Notes: a model not told the origin generated them from the letters alone. Positions 23,651 to 34,957 are shown, counted from the first letter of the stretch. The stretch: 64,000 nt of DNA from Phoronis australis (GCA_002633005.1 NMRA01000353.1:339486-403485); one strand, 5' to 3'. Numbers and translations are program-made.

Positions 23651-23835
23651 TTATGAGTATAATGTTGAAAAATTAATTGCATATAAAATTTTGTGAAGGA
23701 CAACTTCTCTGGGAAATGGGAAAATTTTATTCTTCACGTTAACCCCCTGTAGCAGTTGTTTACTTTATACACGATACGAGAATTGATTCTTCTGAAGTGT
23801 ACATGCGATATCATGAACAGGGTGATATGTCTTAA

Positions 23836-25431
23836 AGGAGAATGCACCCGATTTAATTAGTTTTTGTTACCTTCTTAATCGGTCTATATCCACCTTACCT
23901 CGTATACAGTCGATCTCACCTCGCCGAGAGGTGTCGCGTGAGGAAGGTGAGTACATGACGAAGCGACGTCAGTGGTTCTTCAGCGAAGTGTGTGTCTGTA
24001 TGGTGTGATGTATCGTTCCCGCTTGTGCGAATCATGAAGCTGCGAAAAAATGGGTACCGGTACATAATTTTTTTCGATTTCCTCAAGAACCTGAAATGTT
24101 TCGGAAGTCGTTCCCAGCAGTAAAGAACGAAAGGTACGCCGTTAATATCAAGTATTAGGACGTGAAATACCTCCGTGTCTTTGGCCGGGATTTTTTGTTC
24201 GATTAAAATGAATTATTTTCCCCCTAACCAATGTTTATATAAAATTGAAACAAAGTTTCAAAGTCGGTCTCAGGAGATACAATTTGTAATTCCTCAGGAG
24301 TGCTCGTCAGTGCCAATGTTTTGAGAAGTAACAATGAATAAATCATACTGCGGTACCGCCGGGTGAACGCATGCTCGTAATTCAGTGTTTGCTGACAGAA
24401 AGCTGTTGTGAAATTATAACTCTGTTTTAAACGATATGGTCAGATGTTAGAGGAATATTTATATAACCATGTATATGTATATTTGTATATACATTCATCT
24501 ATTTTCAACATTTAAGGCCTTGGCCCACATGTTACATAAAATTTACAGGATAACGCTCAGCAGCTTTTCCCTGAGGGCAGTGGCGTGAAATAAAAATTTC
24601 ATTTGATTAATCTGAGCAATGGGCTCCTACATTGTATACGTATATAATATATACATTATTCAAATCATTGTTATTGAACACCTTTTCCCTGTACGGTTCT
24701 GCGGAAGGGAAATTTGGCTTCGAGATCCCCCACGAGTAAGATTTGCAATTTCGCAGCCAATTCAGCAAAATATTCACGTACACATTATTTCTTTGGTTCA
24801 TTAGTCTAGTTTTTTCGTGACAGAGAGTTTAGTTTCCAACTTTCACAGCCGACTAACCCAGTTGGATTATGTTCGTAATGTCTCCAGTCCAGCCGCGACC
24901 GGCCCTATCGGATTACGAGCCACTGGATTATAACGAGCGTTTTGTGTGTGTTTAGAACAAAAACAAATCGCAAGTCTGAAATTACAACACACGGCTATGC
25001 TCTCTTGTCTGTATTTCACGGGAGAATAATTCTAACTTATCACCGAACAGACTCCAAACTTCCCGCGACCGACCTCGGTAAGTTTTGGCTTATCGAACTT
25101 TGTAAGCTACGTACGTTTAAAATTTAGATAAATCCGTTACAGCGAAATGAAACGACTCATTTGTTTAAAAATTTAATGTCTTTGTAAGACTTTTACTTCG
25201 AATTTTGATAATTTATTGGTGTAAAACAATTAATTCAAGCGATAAAGTGGCACCAGTAAGCGTCTTGTGAACTGCTGAGCAGACTGTGTTAGAACCTGTG
25301 ATATCATTGAATAATTTCAGCACCTCCGTCTGACGTCTGGTGTCAGTATAAAGAACTGAACTTGCTGTTATCGGGTGGAACTACCCGATCTAAATTGATA
25401 TAAATTACGTTGTTTTTGGTGCCATTCTCCT
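23836..25431 (+). mobile_element. Kolobok-type DNA transposon, family A copy 2
   Basis: 1596 bp from AGGAGAATGCACCCG to GGTGCCATTCTCCT, flanked by TTAA (23832-23835) and GTAA (25432-25435, a mutated TTAA). Collinear with the copies at 1489-3349 (reversed) and 46797-48456, but it lacks the segment equivalent to 47166-47374. The THAP region at 24008-24200 is broken: CIVPACANHEAAK is readable from about 24011, FFRFPQEPEMF follows, and the C-x2-H end reads VFG, so the cysteine is lost. There is also an in-frame stop (KYxDVKYLRVF). Most decayed of the three. Confidence 0.75.
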
Positions 25432-25681
25432 GTAACTTCGTCCCTAACAATTTATTTATTAACCACTGTTCATTACGAGAGATCGTTGAAAGCACAGTAA
25501 CCTGCTGCGCCATTCACAACAGAAATGAATGGGAGTACAGTCAGCGGGTTGTTCCTAAACTATAACTAGAACCGGCCTGAATGTGAATTTTCGCTTGCAA
25601 AAATGATAGTTCATTATTCCTAGGCACCATTGTCGAACCATAAATTGTCACGTCGTGGCAAGTCAACTTCCACATTTAGAG
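25432..25681. other. No recognisable feature
   Basis: Short non-coding interval between Kolobok-A copy 2 and a direct-repeat-flanked MITE. Confidence 0.3.
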
Positions 25682-25902
25682 CCTGGTCTCAAGCAGGGAC
25701 GAAATGTCAGCTCTGTCAAAGCTGCTTCCCGTTCAGTAACGCTAGGACCTCGCTAAAAAGCAAGATTTAGCGAGATTACGAGAGATATTGCCGTGTATTT
25801 TTAATTAGAACAAGTGACTTTGGTTAGATTTTAGCTAGATCCTAGCGTTACTGAACGCACGCCCGGTCTCAAGCAGGGACGAAGTGCCAGCTCTATCAAA
25901 GC
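25682..25902 (+). repeat. 42-bp direct repeats flanking a MITE
   Basis: CCTGGTCTCAAGCAGGGACG... (25682-25722) recurs as CCCGGTCTCAAGCAGGGACG... (25861-25902) with about five mismatches on either side of the MITE at 25731-25856. Far longer than a target-site duplication. It looks like a pre-existing tandem duplication or a composite unit. Confidence 0.6.
25731..25856 (+). mobile_element. MITE, GTTCAGTAACG family, copy 2
   Basis: 126 bp with the best-preserved termini of the family: GTTCAGTAACGCTAGGACCT at the left, and AGATCCTAGCGTTACTGAAC at the right, which is its near-exact reverse complement. The inner left arm GCTAAAAAGCAAGATTTAGC is itself palindromic. Non-coding. Confidence 0.8.
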
Positions 25903-27039
25903 ACTGAAATGGCCTCTGAGTGGACTGGGGAACAATTTTCGAGCACTCTCATAACGTCAAATGGTCTAAAGCAAAAGCTGATTTTTGTGGTGGAAGGCTG
26001 GCTTATAACCACATTAAATTCAGAGTTTATATGAAAGGGCCCGGAGTCATTTGTCACCGCTGAAAAACGACCATACGTCATTTTTCTGGCCGGGGTCAAT
26101 ATTAACTACGATAACACTTATTCTTATCATATTGCAAACTATAAAGCAACAGAGCTAAAAAGGTGTGGTTGACTTTTTAGCCTCTGCAATTGTTTGAAAT
26201 TTGGCTTGTGGATGATTGTTTTATTTCATTGTCTGTTGCAGAAGCAAACTATTCCTTCTTAAATGGGATCACTTCACTGTACAGAAATAAGACACGGAAC
26301 AATTACAACCTCATGTCTTCATTTCGACCAAAACCGAGTCCACCGAGGAGTCCGTGCTCGTATTTACTTAGTGTCGGAACTTATAACGCAAACCAATGGC
26401 AACCCGAAAAGTGTCGTATGTACTTCTATACAAAACAGTAAGTGTAACTTTACTGTCTGTGCAACGGTATCCAACAACTAGCGGAGAGTTTCCATTATTG
26501 CAACACTAAGGGAAACTAGTTCCACACTCTTACTAAATAATTTCAGGGCACTGAAACCTAATCTGTCTTCAGTGCTCATAAGCTAATAATCATGTCACAC
26601 TCAGTTTATTTATTGTTTTAGAATCGTTCTTTTAGTGACAGTGACTGGGATACGAATCAAATACCGCAAACGTGGCCTAACTTGCACCTCGGGTATATTA
26701 TCATAATAAAAAATGACGCCCAGAAATCCATTGTTTAGCGGAAATCGGGTGCTGCAATATATTTAACCGGTACGGAATCAGTTACTCTACTCTGTAGCTT
26801 GACCCGAAATCGCATACCAGATATTGAATAGCCTTCATACAGCTAGCTGGCTGGCTAGGCCCCGGGATGAATCAACGTCACAGGGAAGAAAAACAAAAGG
26901 TTGTGAGTATACACAGGTTGATCTGTTGACCGAATATGTACTCTCACTGCCAATTACCTATATATTTTGGTGCCTCAGTGACGTCACGAAAAACAACGCT
27001 CGCAATGGGGCTTTACGGAACTATTAAATTTTTATTTTT
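25903..27039. other. No recognisable gene
   Basis: Short ORFs only (26190-26481 on plus, two overlapping frames). No family resemblance and no splice pattern. Confidence 0.3.
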
Positions 27040-27215
27040 CAAGGTCAAGTCAAGACAATTTATTTATAGTCGATTTAGTTAAAACAAGAGAATACACTAG
27101 CCACAGGCTAGTATACCAACAAATAAATACAATACGTTATAAAATAAATAAATAAATATGAAATTAAAACAAATATATAAAAAACTATATACAAGATTAA
27201 CAAGATTATACTACC
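27040..27215. repeat. AT-rich low-complexity stretch
   Basis: Runs of AAATAAATAAATAAAT and AAACAAATATATAAAA around 27130-27185. Confidence 0.6.
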
Positions 27216-27890
27216 GGAGTTTTCCGTAGATAAGCCCACCCGATGAAACGCCCTTGTGCGTTTATTCGGAAAATTATTTGGTGTTGCAGCTTGTGGTGTC
27301 AAGCGTCCAGATAGTGAAGCCTTTATTCTGAAAATTTCTTCTAAAAGCTCACTTACCGTCAACTTTTAGTCACAATTCATTCAGGAACCCAGGCTTAGTA
27401 TACGCCGTCTGTGCGACCGCAGTGTCTATAACACTGCATGATGGGGCCGGGGTTTTCCGTTGATAAGCCCATCCGATGAAACTTCCATGGGCGTTTATTC
27501 GAAAAATTATGCCAAATAAACGCCCATGGGCGCTTATTTGGGGTTATAACTTGTGGTGTCAAGTGTCCAGACAGCGTCACGTACTGGTTTGGAAATTTTC
27601 CTCTTAAAAGTCCACTCAGCGTCAACTTTTTGTCACAAATTCAGTTTTGTGGAGCATTTATCATTTATAAAAAGGAACAAGGCGTTGGCGAACTATGCAT
27701 TTATCAACCAAAAATTTTAATTTTAAGTAAAAGAGTGTCAAGTCAAGCAAAGCTATGGCTTTCCGTTTACTGACACGCTCCCTTTTCCGAATAAACGCCC
27801 GGGCGTTTATTTGGTGTTCCTAAAACGCCTGAATTTTTTCATTTTCCGAATACACGCTCATGGGCTTACCTACGGAAATTCCCGGTACCA
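27216..27890. repeat. Cluster of AAACGCCC-type dispersed repeats
   Basis: Two direct units, 27216-27365 and 27449-27645, share TTTTCCGT(A/T)GATAAGCCCA, CGATGAAAC, CGTTTATTCG and TTGTGGTGTCAAG(C/T)GTCCAGA. A partial inverted copy lies at 27780-27885 (CCGAATAAACGCCC, GGGCTTACCTACGGAA). A fourth diverged copy is at 34958-35085. Units contain near-palindromic CCAAATAAACGCCCATGGGC motifs. Non-coding. Confidence 0.6.
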
Positions 27891-28608
27891 GCCTGCAATC
27901 GGGGGTAAAATAATCGACAGCGCTCCTTACCGTTAATAAAATCAAAATACGGATAATTGTATCGAAATTGCTGACGAAATGTGGCGAATAAATTTTGACA
28001 GAAATTATTTTGCCGTGCTCGGGGCTCGTAGCCGATCGGACCCCGTGCGGACCGAGACAAGACATTGGCGAACGGTAAAGGCAAGCGGTTGCAAGCTGTT
28101 TAGCCGAAGTAAAAGGTTCAAATCACAAAGGCCGTATACATGTACAAAGGTAATTGCAGACACTTGCATAAAATTACGGGCTGGTTAGTCCTGTGTCACA
28201 CTGCCGCGGCAGCCCTTAGGTTAGCTAGCCTGAAGATCGACTATCGTCACAATACAGCTCGTTAGTATACAGCTTTGCGCCTCATTTGACTAATCAAGTT
28301 TGAGTTCAGTTTGAACCCTGGAAAGGTCAACATGGTTCTTGAAAAATGACTGAATTCACTTTTTTGTTCCTCAATGGAGAAGGTGAGATAAAGTGAAAAA
28401 TTTGATGGGAATGGATTAGGATATTATTAGAATGGATTAGGATATTATTAGTAATTGTGACATTGAGTGTACACTTTCAGGATTTTTCCAGGTAGAGAGA
28501 CCGATGAGACATTCACTTAAAAAATACATTTTTTCATACTTATATCAAAAAAATAAATAAATGAAAGTGTGCGCTTAAGGCATAATTTTTTAGCAAACAG
28601 TCTGATAT
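27891..28608. other. No recognisable gene; one perfect 21-bp tandem duplication
   Basis: 28410-28430 is duplicated exactly at 28431-28451 (AATGGATTAGGATATTATTA plus G). Overlapping ORFs of under 85 codons at 27820-28188 show no motif. Confidence 0.4.
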
Positions 28609-28763
28609 CAGTGGCGGATTTAGAGCGGTCAAGGCCCCCCTAAAATTCTCCCTAAAATTCTCCCATACTCCATTTGGCAGTTCGGGGGTGAGAATGTCTG
28701 AAGTGCAAAATCCAGGCTAATACTCTGCCTTGCCCTCCCCCCTAACTCCTGGATCCGCCCCTG
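28609..28763. mobile_element. MITE with CAGTGGCGGAT termini and GATAT target duplication
   Basis: Left end CAGTGGCGGATTTA, right end TGGATCCGCCCCTG (inverted), flanked immediately by GATAT at 28604-28608 and 28764-28768. 155 bp, non-coding. Similar GGCGGATC(T/C)A ends occur near 4166, 36430, 36985 and 61386, so the family is dispersed in this window. Confidence 0.7.
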
Positions 28764-28768
28764 GATAT

Positions 28769-29989
28769 ACATATCATTAAAATAGGTTCAGTAACAGCTA
28801 TTGAGCAGCTGAAAGTTTATCCCCTTCTATATCTTATAGTACAAGTCACAAGAATTTACCGGAGAGTGAAAAATTTGTGAAGTGGTCGCAGTACTTCTAT
28901 TTTTAAAAATATTCGTTGATGCCCCCATTTGTTGACACGGATATCAATAGAAAGAAGAACGTTTAAATAATTCGCTGGCATACTTTTCATTTTCCACCAC
29001 TTTGCATGCTAATAAGCTTCTGAAGATCATGAAAAATGGCAAAATTGCGCTCTTGCTGAGTTTTGGCCATATTAGTTTACTCTGACTCATGTATTGTAGG
29101 CGTAGTGACGAATGAGAAATTACTACATTTAGGTCGAGCCACAATTCCTACAAAATCACAAAATTCAAACTACATTTCATCGTAAACGACTGAGAATTCA
29201 ACTTAATGAAAAGAATTATCCAAGTAACTCAACCTTTTTGTAACTTGATGAGCTCATTATCCACTTCCCGTATCTGTTTAGACTGACTGTCAGAGTAATT
29301 AATCATGGCGACCACATTAATTAGTTTTGGCCACCAACATTATGTTTATAGTGCATGCTAGTAGCTGTGTAGCCTCAGTCACGCTTTGTACATCATACTG
29401 TTCAGTTCATTTAATAAATACTTATATCTATATAGAAACAAGTCTCTTTGCCTTCGTCTTGATAGTACACAAAATATTACACTTTTCATTGATACAAACT
29501 CCTCGATTCTTGTGTTGAACTGTGCCAGCATTCGGGCCGATCAACAAAAACTTGTCAAGTTAGTTCCGACTCGTTTCGTAGCAATAATCCGACTTGAATG
29601 GCTCACATGCGCGACTTAGTTTGCATTAAACACAACAAATTAGTTTCAAACTCAAAAACTTGCTTGACGTGCGCGAAATAAAAATCAAAGTTTACCTTCG
29701 TTATTATGCTTAGCCATGAGACCGGAAGTTTTGAATCCTGCTCACGTTCTTTTGCGTTAGGCCGCGAGACTTCACGGAGTCGCGAATCTCTTAACGAGTA
29801 TCTATGATGTGACCGAACACCCGCCACACAGCAACCGACCATAATTAGCAGACGACGTACTTGCCGGAAATAACACCAGATAATTTGGCCAGGTGGCGCT
29901 AGTGAATAATGACGTAACGGCTTGTGCGAAAGAGTACAGAGTTCGTCCATTGAAAGAATACGAAGTTGGCGGTCCATGTACTATAGTCT
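28769..29989. other. No recognisable gene
   Basis: ORFs such as 29603-29977 minus (124 codons) have no recognisable motif or splice support. Confidence 0.3.
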
Positions 29990-30345
29990 ATGGTCCCATC
30001 CACAATAACAAGAGTTCATGTTTTGCAAACTGTAATGCGCGGATTTCATGTTTATCGTGGAAGCTGGAGCCCCATAGAGGGTGAAGTGCTTGGAGTGGAG
30101 CATGACGAACTATACCCACTTGATCGGTACAGCATGAAAGTAGTCAAAGACGGACTTACGGTTGGGCACATACCAAAACAAGAGAACTGGCCCGAATTTG
30201 TTATTTTTTTCACAATACGAGGTGGGAGTAATCAAGCCGAAGTTCATAGGTTTTCTGCTGAGTAACCTTGCGTATGATCATCTTTGCCAAAAGGAGGTCT
30301 GGAAGTGTCATGCAATTCGTGTCCCGCTGGGCAGATATTGCAAGA
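29990..30345 (+). pseudogene. HIRAN-like domain relic
   Basis: The ORF 29990-30265 contains FHVYRGSWSPIEGEVLGVEH, then DRYSMKVVKDG, TVGHIPKQ and, at the end, HRFSAE. In another frame LPKGGLEVSC follows at about 30282. The pattern (W-x-P-x-x-G-E-x-L, then D-x-x-x-x-x-V-x-K-DG-x-x-VGHIP, then RFSAE, then GGLEVPC) is that of a multicopy invertebrate protein resembling the HIRAN fold, a DNA-end-binding module. The frameshift before the last block and lack of a plausible full-length frame make it a relic. It may be a transposon passenger gene. HIRAN assignment is by motif spacing only. Confidence 0.45.
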
Positions 30346-31298
30346 CATATTAAGAGGCTGTTACACAATTAACGTTCTTAACAGGTATCAACGTATTCAC
30401 AACAGTCCTTTTAAGGACTATCAATCCACCCAGAAGGGCTGTTCACTTACAAAAATACATATCGCGCTTCATGATGGTATTTGCGTAGCCAAATTTATGA
30501 CTTTCCGTTTCCACGCCCCCCTTTCTAAGGTACATGACGTCATACCACCTGGCGCGCGCAGTGGTGTGGTCACTGTCTAGCATTCAATGTTGACTACATG
30601 GACGTGTCAGATTCCCGCCCACACCAAATCAGCGACATGCACGTGTATAATTTATCTTTCTGTCAATGTGATTGGACCAGGCTCGTCTGGAGGTAAACAT
30701 ATTGAAGAGAGAGGGGCTAACTAAGCCATGGAAATGAAAAGAAAAAAGCAAGCCAGTTAACTGGCCATTTTCAACCCAAAGGAAGCAAATTATCCGAGGA
30801 TACTGGTTTCTAAACATTACTCGCTGCGCTTTAAAATGGATCAGGAGGGTGGCCTTTCCCAAAGGGGTGGCGAACGCCCTGGCTGCAGGCATGATTAGCA
30901 TGGAGATGATAAGGGAGTCACGGGATTCACCTGAATGTGGGTATTTCTATGGTGAGATTCCTTGCTTCATTTGCGACACCTAATACAAGTAATTCTCGAG
31001 TTCGCTATTGACTTATTTTATTTTACAAGGGCTGCGGAAACTGGAAAAAGGCTTCGACTGCCACTCTTACAACACTGTGTGGACCAGATTTTTCTGAAAC
31101 TTGTCCATAGAATGTCGTTAATATTTACGTAACGAACTCAGTATTTTGATATCAAGAAGAAAAGCCCATCGAAACAGCTATTAAAACATTCTTGTAAACA
31201 CCCATATAATGTTGTAAACGAAAACGCAAGTTTGGAATAGTTGCACAAATTCAGCATTTCGAGTAACGCCGACGTATTTGATCTCTTTCCGTCCCCAG
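30346..31298. other. Presumed intron upstream of the CASD1-like exon
   Basis: No clear exon. A possible acceptor (tattttattttacaag) at about 31011-31028 opens GLRKLEKGFDCHSY, but there is no good donor and it stops within 25 codons, so I do not call it. Confidence 0.25.
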
Positions 31299-31479
31299 AC
31301 GCTTGAATGCATGTATGAGACAGCGGAGAACACTGTTTGGCCACACCCATGTGGTGTTTGCTGGAGATTCCCGTGTTCAAGAGACCTTCTATGCGATGGC
31401 GTCTATGTTAAGAGACCAAGAAAGGAAAAAGCATCACTCTAACTCCAGACTTGATGTTAACGCCCTCGGACTCGTTGTG
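31299..31479 (+). CDS. Internal exon with GDS motif, CASD1/SGNH-like
   Basis: The acceptor tctctttccgtccccag precedes 31299 and the donor GTG|GTAAGA follows 31479. The 181-base exon needs 2 bases from the previous exon and ends on a codon boundary. It encodes RLNACMRQRRTLFGHTHVVF, then AGDSRVQETFYAMASML and NSRLDVNALGLVV. This aligns in style with the start of the luminal SGNH domain of CASD1 (sialate 9-O-acetyltransferase, Golgi), where a conserved Cys is followed by (I/V)xFxGDSRxRQLFY; the Ser of GDS is the catalytic nucleophile in SGNH enzymes. The Arg after GDSR-x is replaced by Gln here. Open through its whole length with good splice sites, it is the best host-gene evidence in the window. 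A PC-esterase relative or a pseudogene remains possible. Confidence 0.5.
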
Positions 31480-32044
31480 GTAAGAAATACGTGCTGACGT
31501 GTTCATGTAGGCCATCAATTAAAAATGGTTAAAGGAAGAGTTATGTTTCAACATATCTTTCTCCATTGGAACAAGACGAGGAATCCCAGACCAAAACGTC
31601 AACCAACTTGTCAGTCTGGAAATCATTCTAAATGAATTTTGTTCGCTGAAAATGACAACATCCTTGCATGCGCTTTAGTTGACGTACACAATTTACATAT
31701 AATACACAATGTTAACGTGCCTTCTACCCTCATTGTAAGCTTCGAGTCAGTTTTACTGCTTGGTGATTTTATGGTTGATGGATAATTCTCATATTATATT
31801 AGACAATTTCGGAAGACACGTGGCTAATTTTTTTATTAATTTAGGTCATGGTTAACATTATTGCCAAAATACAACGGTAAAATTCTTTTCATACTAACAC
31901 AGCCACAGCATCCCAAAACGTCAGAGTTAACAAAATTTCTTCAAAAATAGTGATTTATTATAGCCATATCTTCTTAAAGCCGTTAGACTGTCTGACTCTT
32001 TTTCACTTTAGGATAATGATACATTTCTGTCTCACAGCCACATT
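31480..32044. other. No recognisable feature (presumed intron)
   Basis: AT-rich, with no domain resemblance on either strand. Confidence 0.3.
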
Positions 32045-32784
32045 TACTACTATCAAGGCGTGTACACTCCTTACTACTATCAAGGCGTGTACACTCCTTA
32101 CTACTATCAAGGCGTGTACACTCCTTACTACTATCAAGGCGTGTACAATCCTTACTACTGTAAAGGCGTGTACACTCCTTACTACTGTCAAGGCGTGGAC
32201 AATCCTTACTACTGTAAAGGCGTGTACACTCCTTACTACTATAAAAGCGCGTACACTCCTTACTACTATCAAAGTGTGTACACTCCTTACTGCTATCAAA
32301 GCGTGTACACTCCTTACTACTATCAAAGTGTGTTCACTCCTTACTGCTATCAAGGAGTGTACACTCTTTACTGCTATCAAGTCGTGTGCACTCCTTACTA
32401 CTGTCAAGGCGCGTACACTCCTTACTACTGTCAAGGCGTGTACACTCCTTACTACTATCAAAGCGCGTACACTCCTTACTGCTATCAAGGAGTGTACACT
32501 CTTTACTGCTATCAAGGCGTGTGCACTCCTTACTACTATCAAGCCGTGTACACTCCTTACTACTATCAAAGTGTGTACACTCCTTACTACTATCAAAGCG
32601 TGTACACTCCTTACTACTATCAAAGCGTGTACACTCCTTGCTACTATCAAGGCGTGTACACTCCTTACTGCTATCAAGGCGTGTAAACTCCTTACTGCTA
32701 TCAAGGAGTTTACACTCCTTGCTACTATCAAGGCGTGTACACTCCTTACTATTGTCAAGGAGTGTACACTCCTTACTACCATCA
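32045..32784. repeat. 27-bp minisatellite, about 27 copies
   Basis: Unit TACTACTATCAAGGCGTGTA + CACTCCT, repeated head to tail for about 740 bp with scattered point variants and no length change. Because 27 is a multiple of 3 and the unit has few stops, three plus-strand frames and a 260-codon minus-strand frame stay open. They give TTIKACTLL, YYYQGVYTP and LLSRRVHSL repeats on plus and VRSVHALIV on minus. Variants (TAT to TGT, TAC to TGC, GGC to AGC) change amino acids in the YYYQGV frame, so there is no clear sign of protein-level constraint. I treat it as non-coding. Confidence 0.9.
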
Positions 32785-33790
32785 CGAGAGCATTGCCTGG
32801 GGATGCCTTATTATTGACCAGAGCAGTATGGCTTGTTTTTCTTCAATGTGGTCTCTAAATTAAAGAATCAGTATGATATTTGGCTGCATGTTTGGTTATT
32901 AATACACTGAATAGAGGCGAGAATTGATCAGTAAAGAAAAACAATTTCACCACTCTGCCCTACTTTATGTATAAACACACATTTCCAAGTCCAGATAGTG
33001 TAGGTTTACGGTGTAAATTTTGGTCAGATTTTGACAAAAGGGACAATGTATCGAAAATTAATGCATGCACACGTGGTTACAGTTTGACACTTAGAGGATC
33101 TTGCCAACTGTAGCAACCGATGTGCGCGGTCTACGTGGAAAGATTGTAAGTAGCAGTAAAATGAAAATAAGCATATTCTGGTGTGAGTTTCGAAGACGCA
33201 AAAATCTAACTAAGGAAGCTAGTGTGATCACGTACATCACTTGGAATGCATGGCGATATCTTTCGAAGTTTGAGTTTTTGCGAGGTTCTCGCCTCTACGG
33301 AACGCCCGTTTGGTTCTGCTGTACACTCCTTTACAGTTGTGGAGTCCTCCCCGAGGTCGGAGATGGGTCCGCTAACCTAATTGTTTGTAGGCGTACAATT
33401 TTAGGAACATGATCGTGAAAGTTTACGTTCCCATTCGCGATAATCTGGTTAGAAGGTTTCGTTGTAACCAGCAGCAACAAAAATGGCACTTTATTTTCAA
33501 TTTGAATTGTTGTGACAGATGGTCATGCCGGGGTTAATTTTGAATTCCAAGTTCTCTTAAAATTAAGCAAGAGGTCGTATTTTTGGGAGTTATTGTTACA
33601 AAAAGGGTTATGTACCTCGGGGTTTTGTATAGAAAACAACATGTTCAACATGACTTTATACACAATCAAAATCTTACTTCCTCTTCTTTACTTAAGTTCG
33701 AAGCTCAAGCAGTCTTATCTTAAGACAAAGTGCGATTTTAATTTAAGGACGACTGAGAAATGTCTGAAACGTCTGCCAATCAGATGGTGT
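32785..33790. other. No recognisable gene
   Basis: Two ORFs of about 100 codons (33101-33412 and 33512-33808, plus) without motifs. 33105-33150 ends in a donor-like GATTGTAAGTAG but has no supported acceptor. Confidence 0.3.
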
Positions 33791-34044
33791 CGACACGACC
33801 ATTCTTGATTATTTTGAGGTGTACAAACTCAAAGATTTAAGAAGTAGTTGGAACAAAAAACTCAGGAACTAATTAACCCACTTAAGCTTGTCTCTCGTCA
33901 TCTGAATTCTACACATTTAGAAGTTTTGTTCAAATCCTTTGTACTTCCACACATTGATTATTGTGATATTATATATCAGTCTGCCAATACGGGTGCACTC
34001 CAACATTTGGAGAAGTTACAATATCAAGCCGCCTTACTCATAAC
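33791..34044 (+). mobile_element. LINE fragment, RT C-terminal region, cut by gap
   Basis: The ORF starting 33848 reads LINPLKLVSRHLNSTHLEVL, then FKSFVLPHIDYCDIIYQSA and HLEKLQYQAALLIT up to the gap. This is the post-RT helix region of Jockey/CR1-type LINEs (VLPHxDYCDxIYxSA, LxKLQxxAAxI). The upstream NKKTQEL-like segment is also LINE-like. The remainder is lost in the gap, and nothing past 34714 clearly continues it. Confidence 0.7.
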
Positions 34045-34713
34045 NNNNNNNNNNNNNNNNNNNNNNNNNNNNNNNNNNNNNNNNNNNNNNNNNNNNNNNN
34101 NNNNNNNNNNNNNNNNNNNNNNNNNNNNNNNNNNNNNNNNNNNNNNNNNNNNNNNNNNNNNNNNNNNNNNNNNNNNNNNNNNNNNNNNNNNNNNNNNNNN
34201 NNNNNNNNNNNNNNNNNNNNNNNNNNNNNNNNNNNNNNNNNNNNNNNNNNNNNNNNNNNNNNNNNNNNNNNNNNNNNNNNNNNNNNNNNNNNNNNNNNNN
34301 NNNNNNNNNNNNNNNNNNNNNNNNNNNNNNNNNNNNNNNNNNNNNNNNNNNNNNNNNNNNNNNNNNNNNNNNNNNNNNNNNNNNNNNNNNNNNNNNNNNN
34401 NNNNNNNNNNNNNNNNNNNNNNNNNNNNNNNNNNNNNNNNNNNNNNNNNNNNNNNNNNNNNNNNNNNNNNNNNNNNNNNNNNNNNNNNNNNNNNNNNNNN
34501 NNNNNNNNNNNNNNNNNNNNNNNNNNNNNNNNNNNNNNNNNNNNNNNNNNNNNNNNNNNNNNNNNNNNNNNNNNNNNNNNNNNNNNNNNNNNNNNNNNNN
34601 NNNNNNNNNNNNNNNNNNNNNNNNNNNNNNNNNNNNNNNNNNNNNNNNNNNNNNNNNNNNNNNNNNNNNNNNNNNNNNNNNNNNNNNNNNNNNNNNNNNN
34701 NNNNNNNNNNNNN
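34045..34713. other. Assembly gap (669 N)
   Basis: A run of N immediately downstream of LINE sequence, consistent with a repeat-induced break. Confidence 0.99.
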
Positions 34714-34957
34714 CGAAGACACTCTCTATAACAAGTTATGTCTATACAAGGAATGACCAAGGGGGCACTCACATTGAGAAAGTGACCGCATTCGCGAAAA
34801 GTGTACAGTACAAGAAATTGCGGAGAGGCTGTTCTTTCACAACAAAGTCTTGCGGGACTCGTGCGATGTTCAATAGGCCTCCTAAGGAGCCCTAGGGCCG
34901 ACCTCAACACCTACCGTCTGTCTACCTGCAATAACCACACTGCCGTCTTCTATACTG
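34714..34957. other. Post-gap sequence without recognisable feature
   Basis: Short interval between the gap and a dispersed repeat. No domain seen. Confidence 0.3.

Noticed and set aside
28020-28140. tRNA-like sequence with GGTTCAAATC
   Set aside because: No matching acceptor or anticodon stems around it.
31011-31100. Exon GLRKLEKGFDCHSY before the CASD1-like exon
   Set aside because: Acceptor plausible, but no donor and an early stop; the motif does not fit the expected W..CMxHxY segment well enough.
32045-32784. CRISPR-like array
   Set aside because: Repeats are contiguous without spacers, and the genome is eukaryotic.
32003-32785. Minus-strand 260-codon VRSVHALIV repeat protein
   Set aside because: A frame left open by a 27-bp tandem unit; no start context, promoter or splice evidence.
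33848-34910. ORFs of about 230-300 codons across the second gap
   Set aside because: Only the first ~65 codons of the plus frame are real (LINE); the rest is N.
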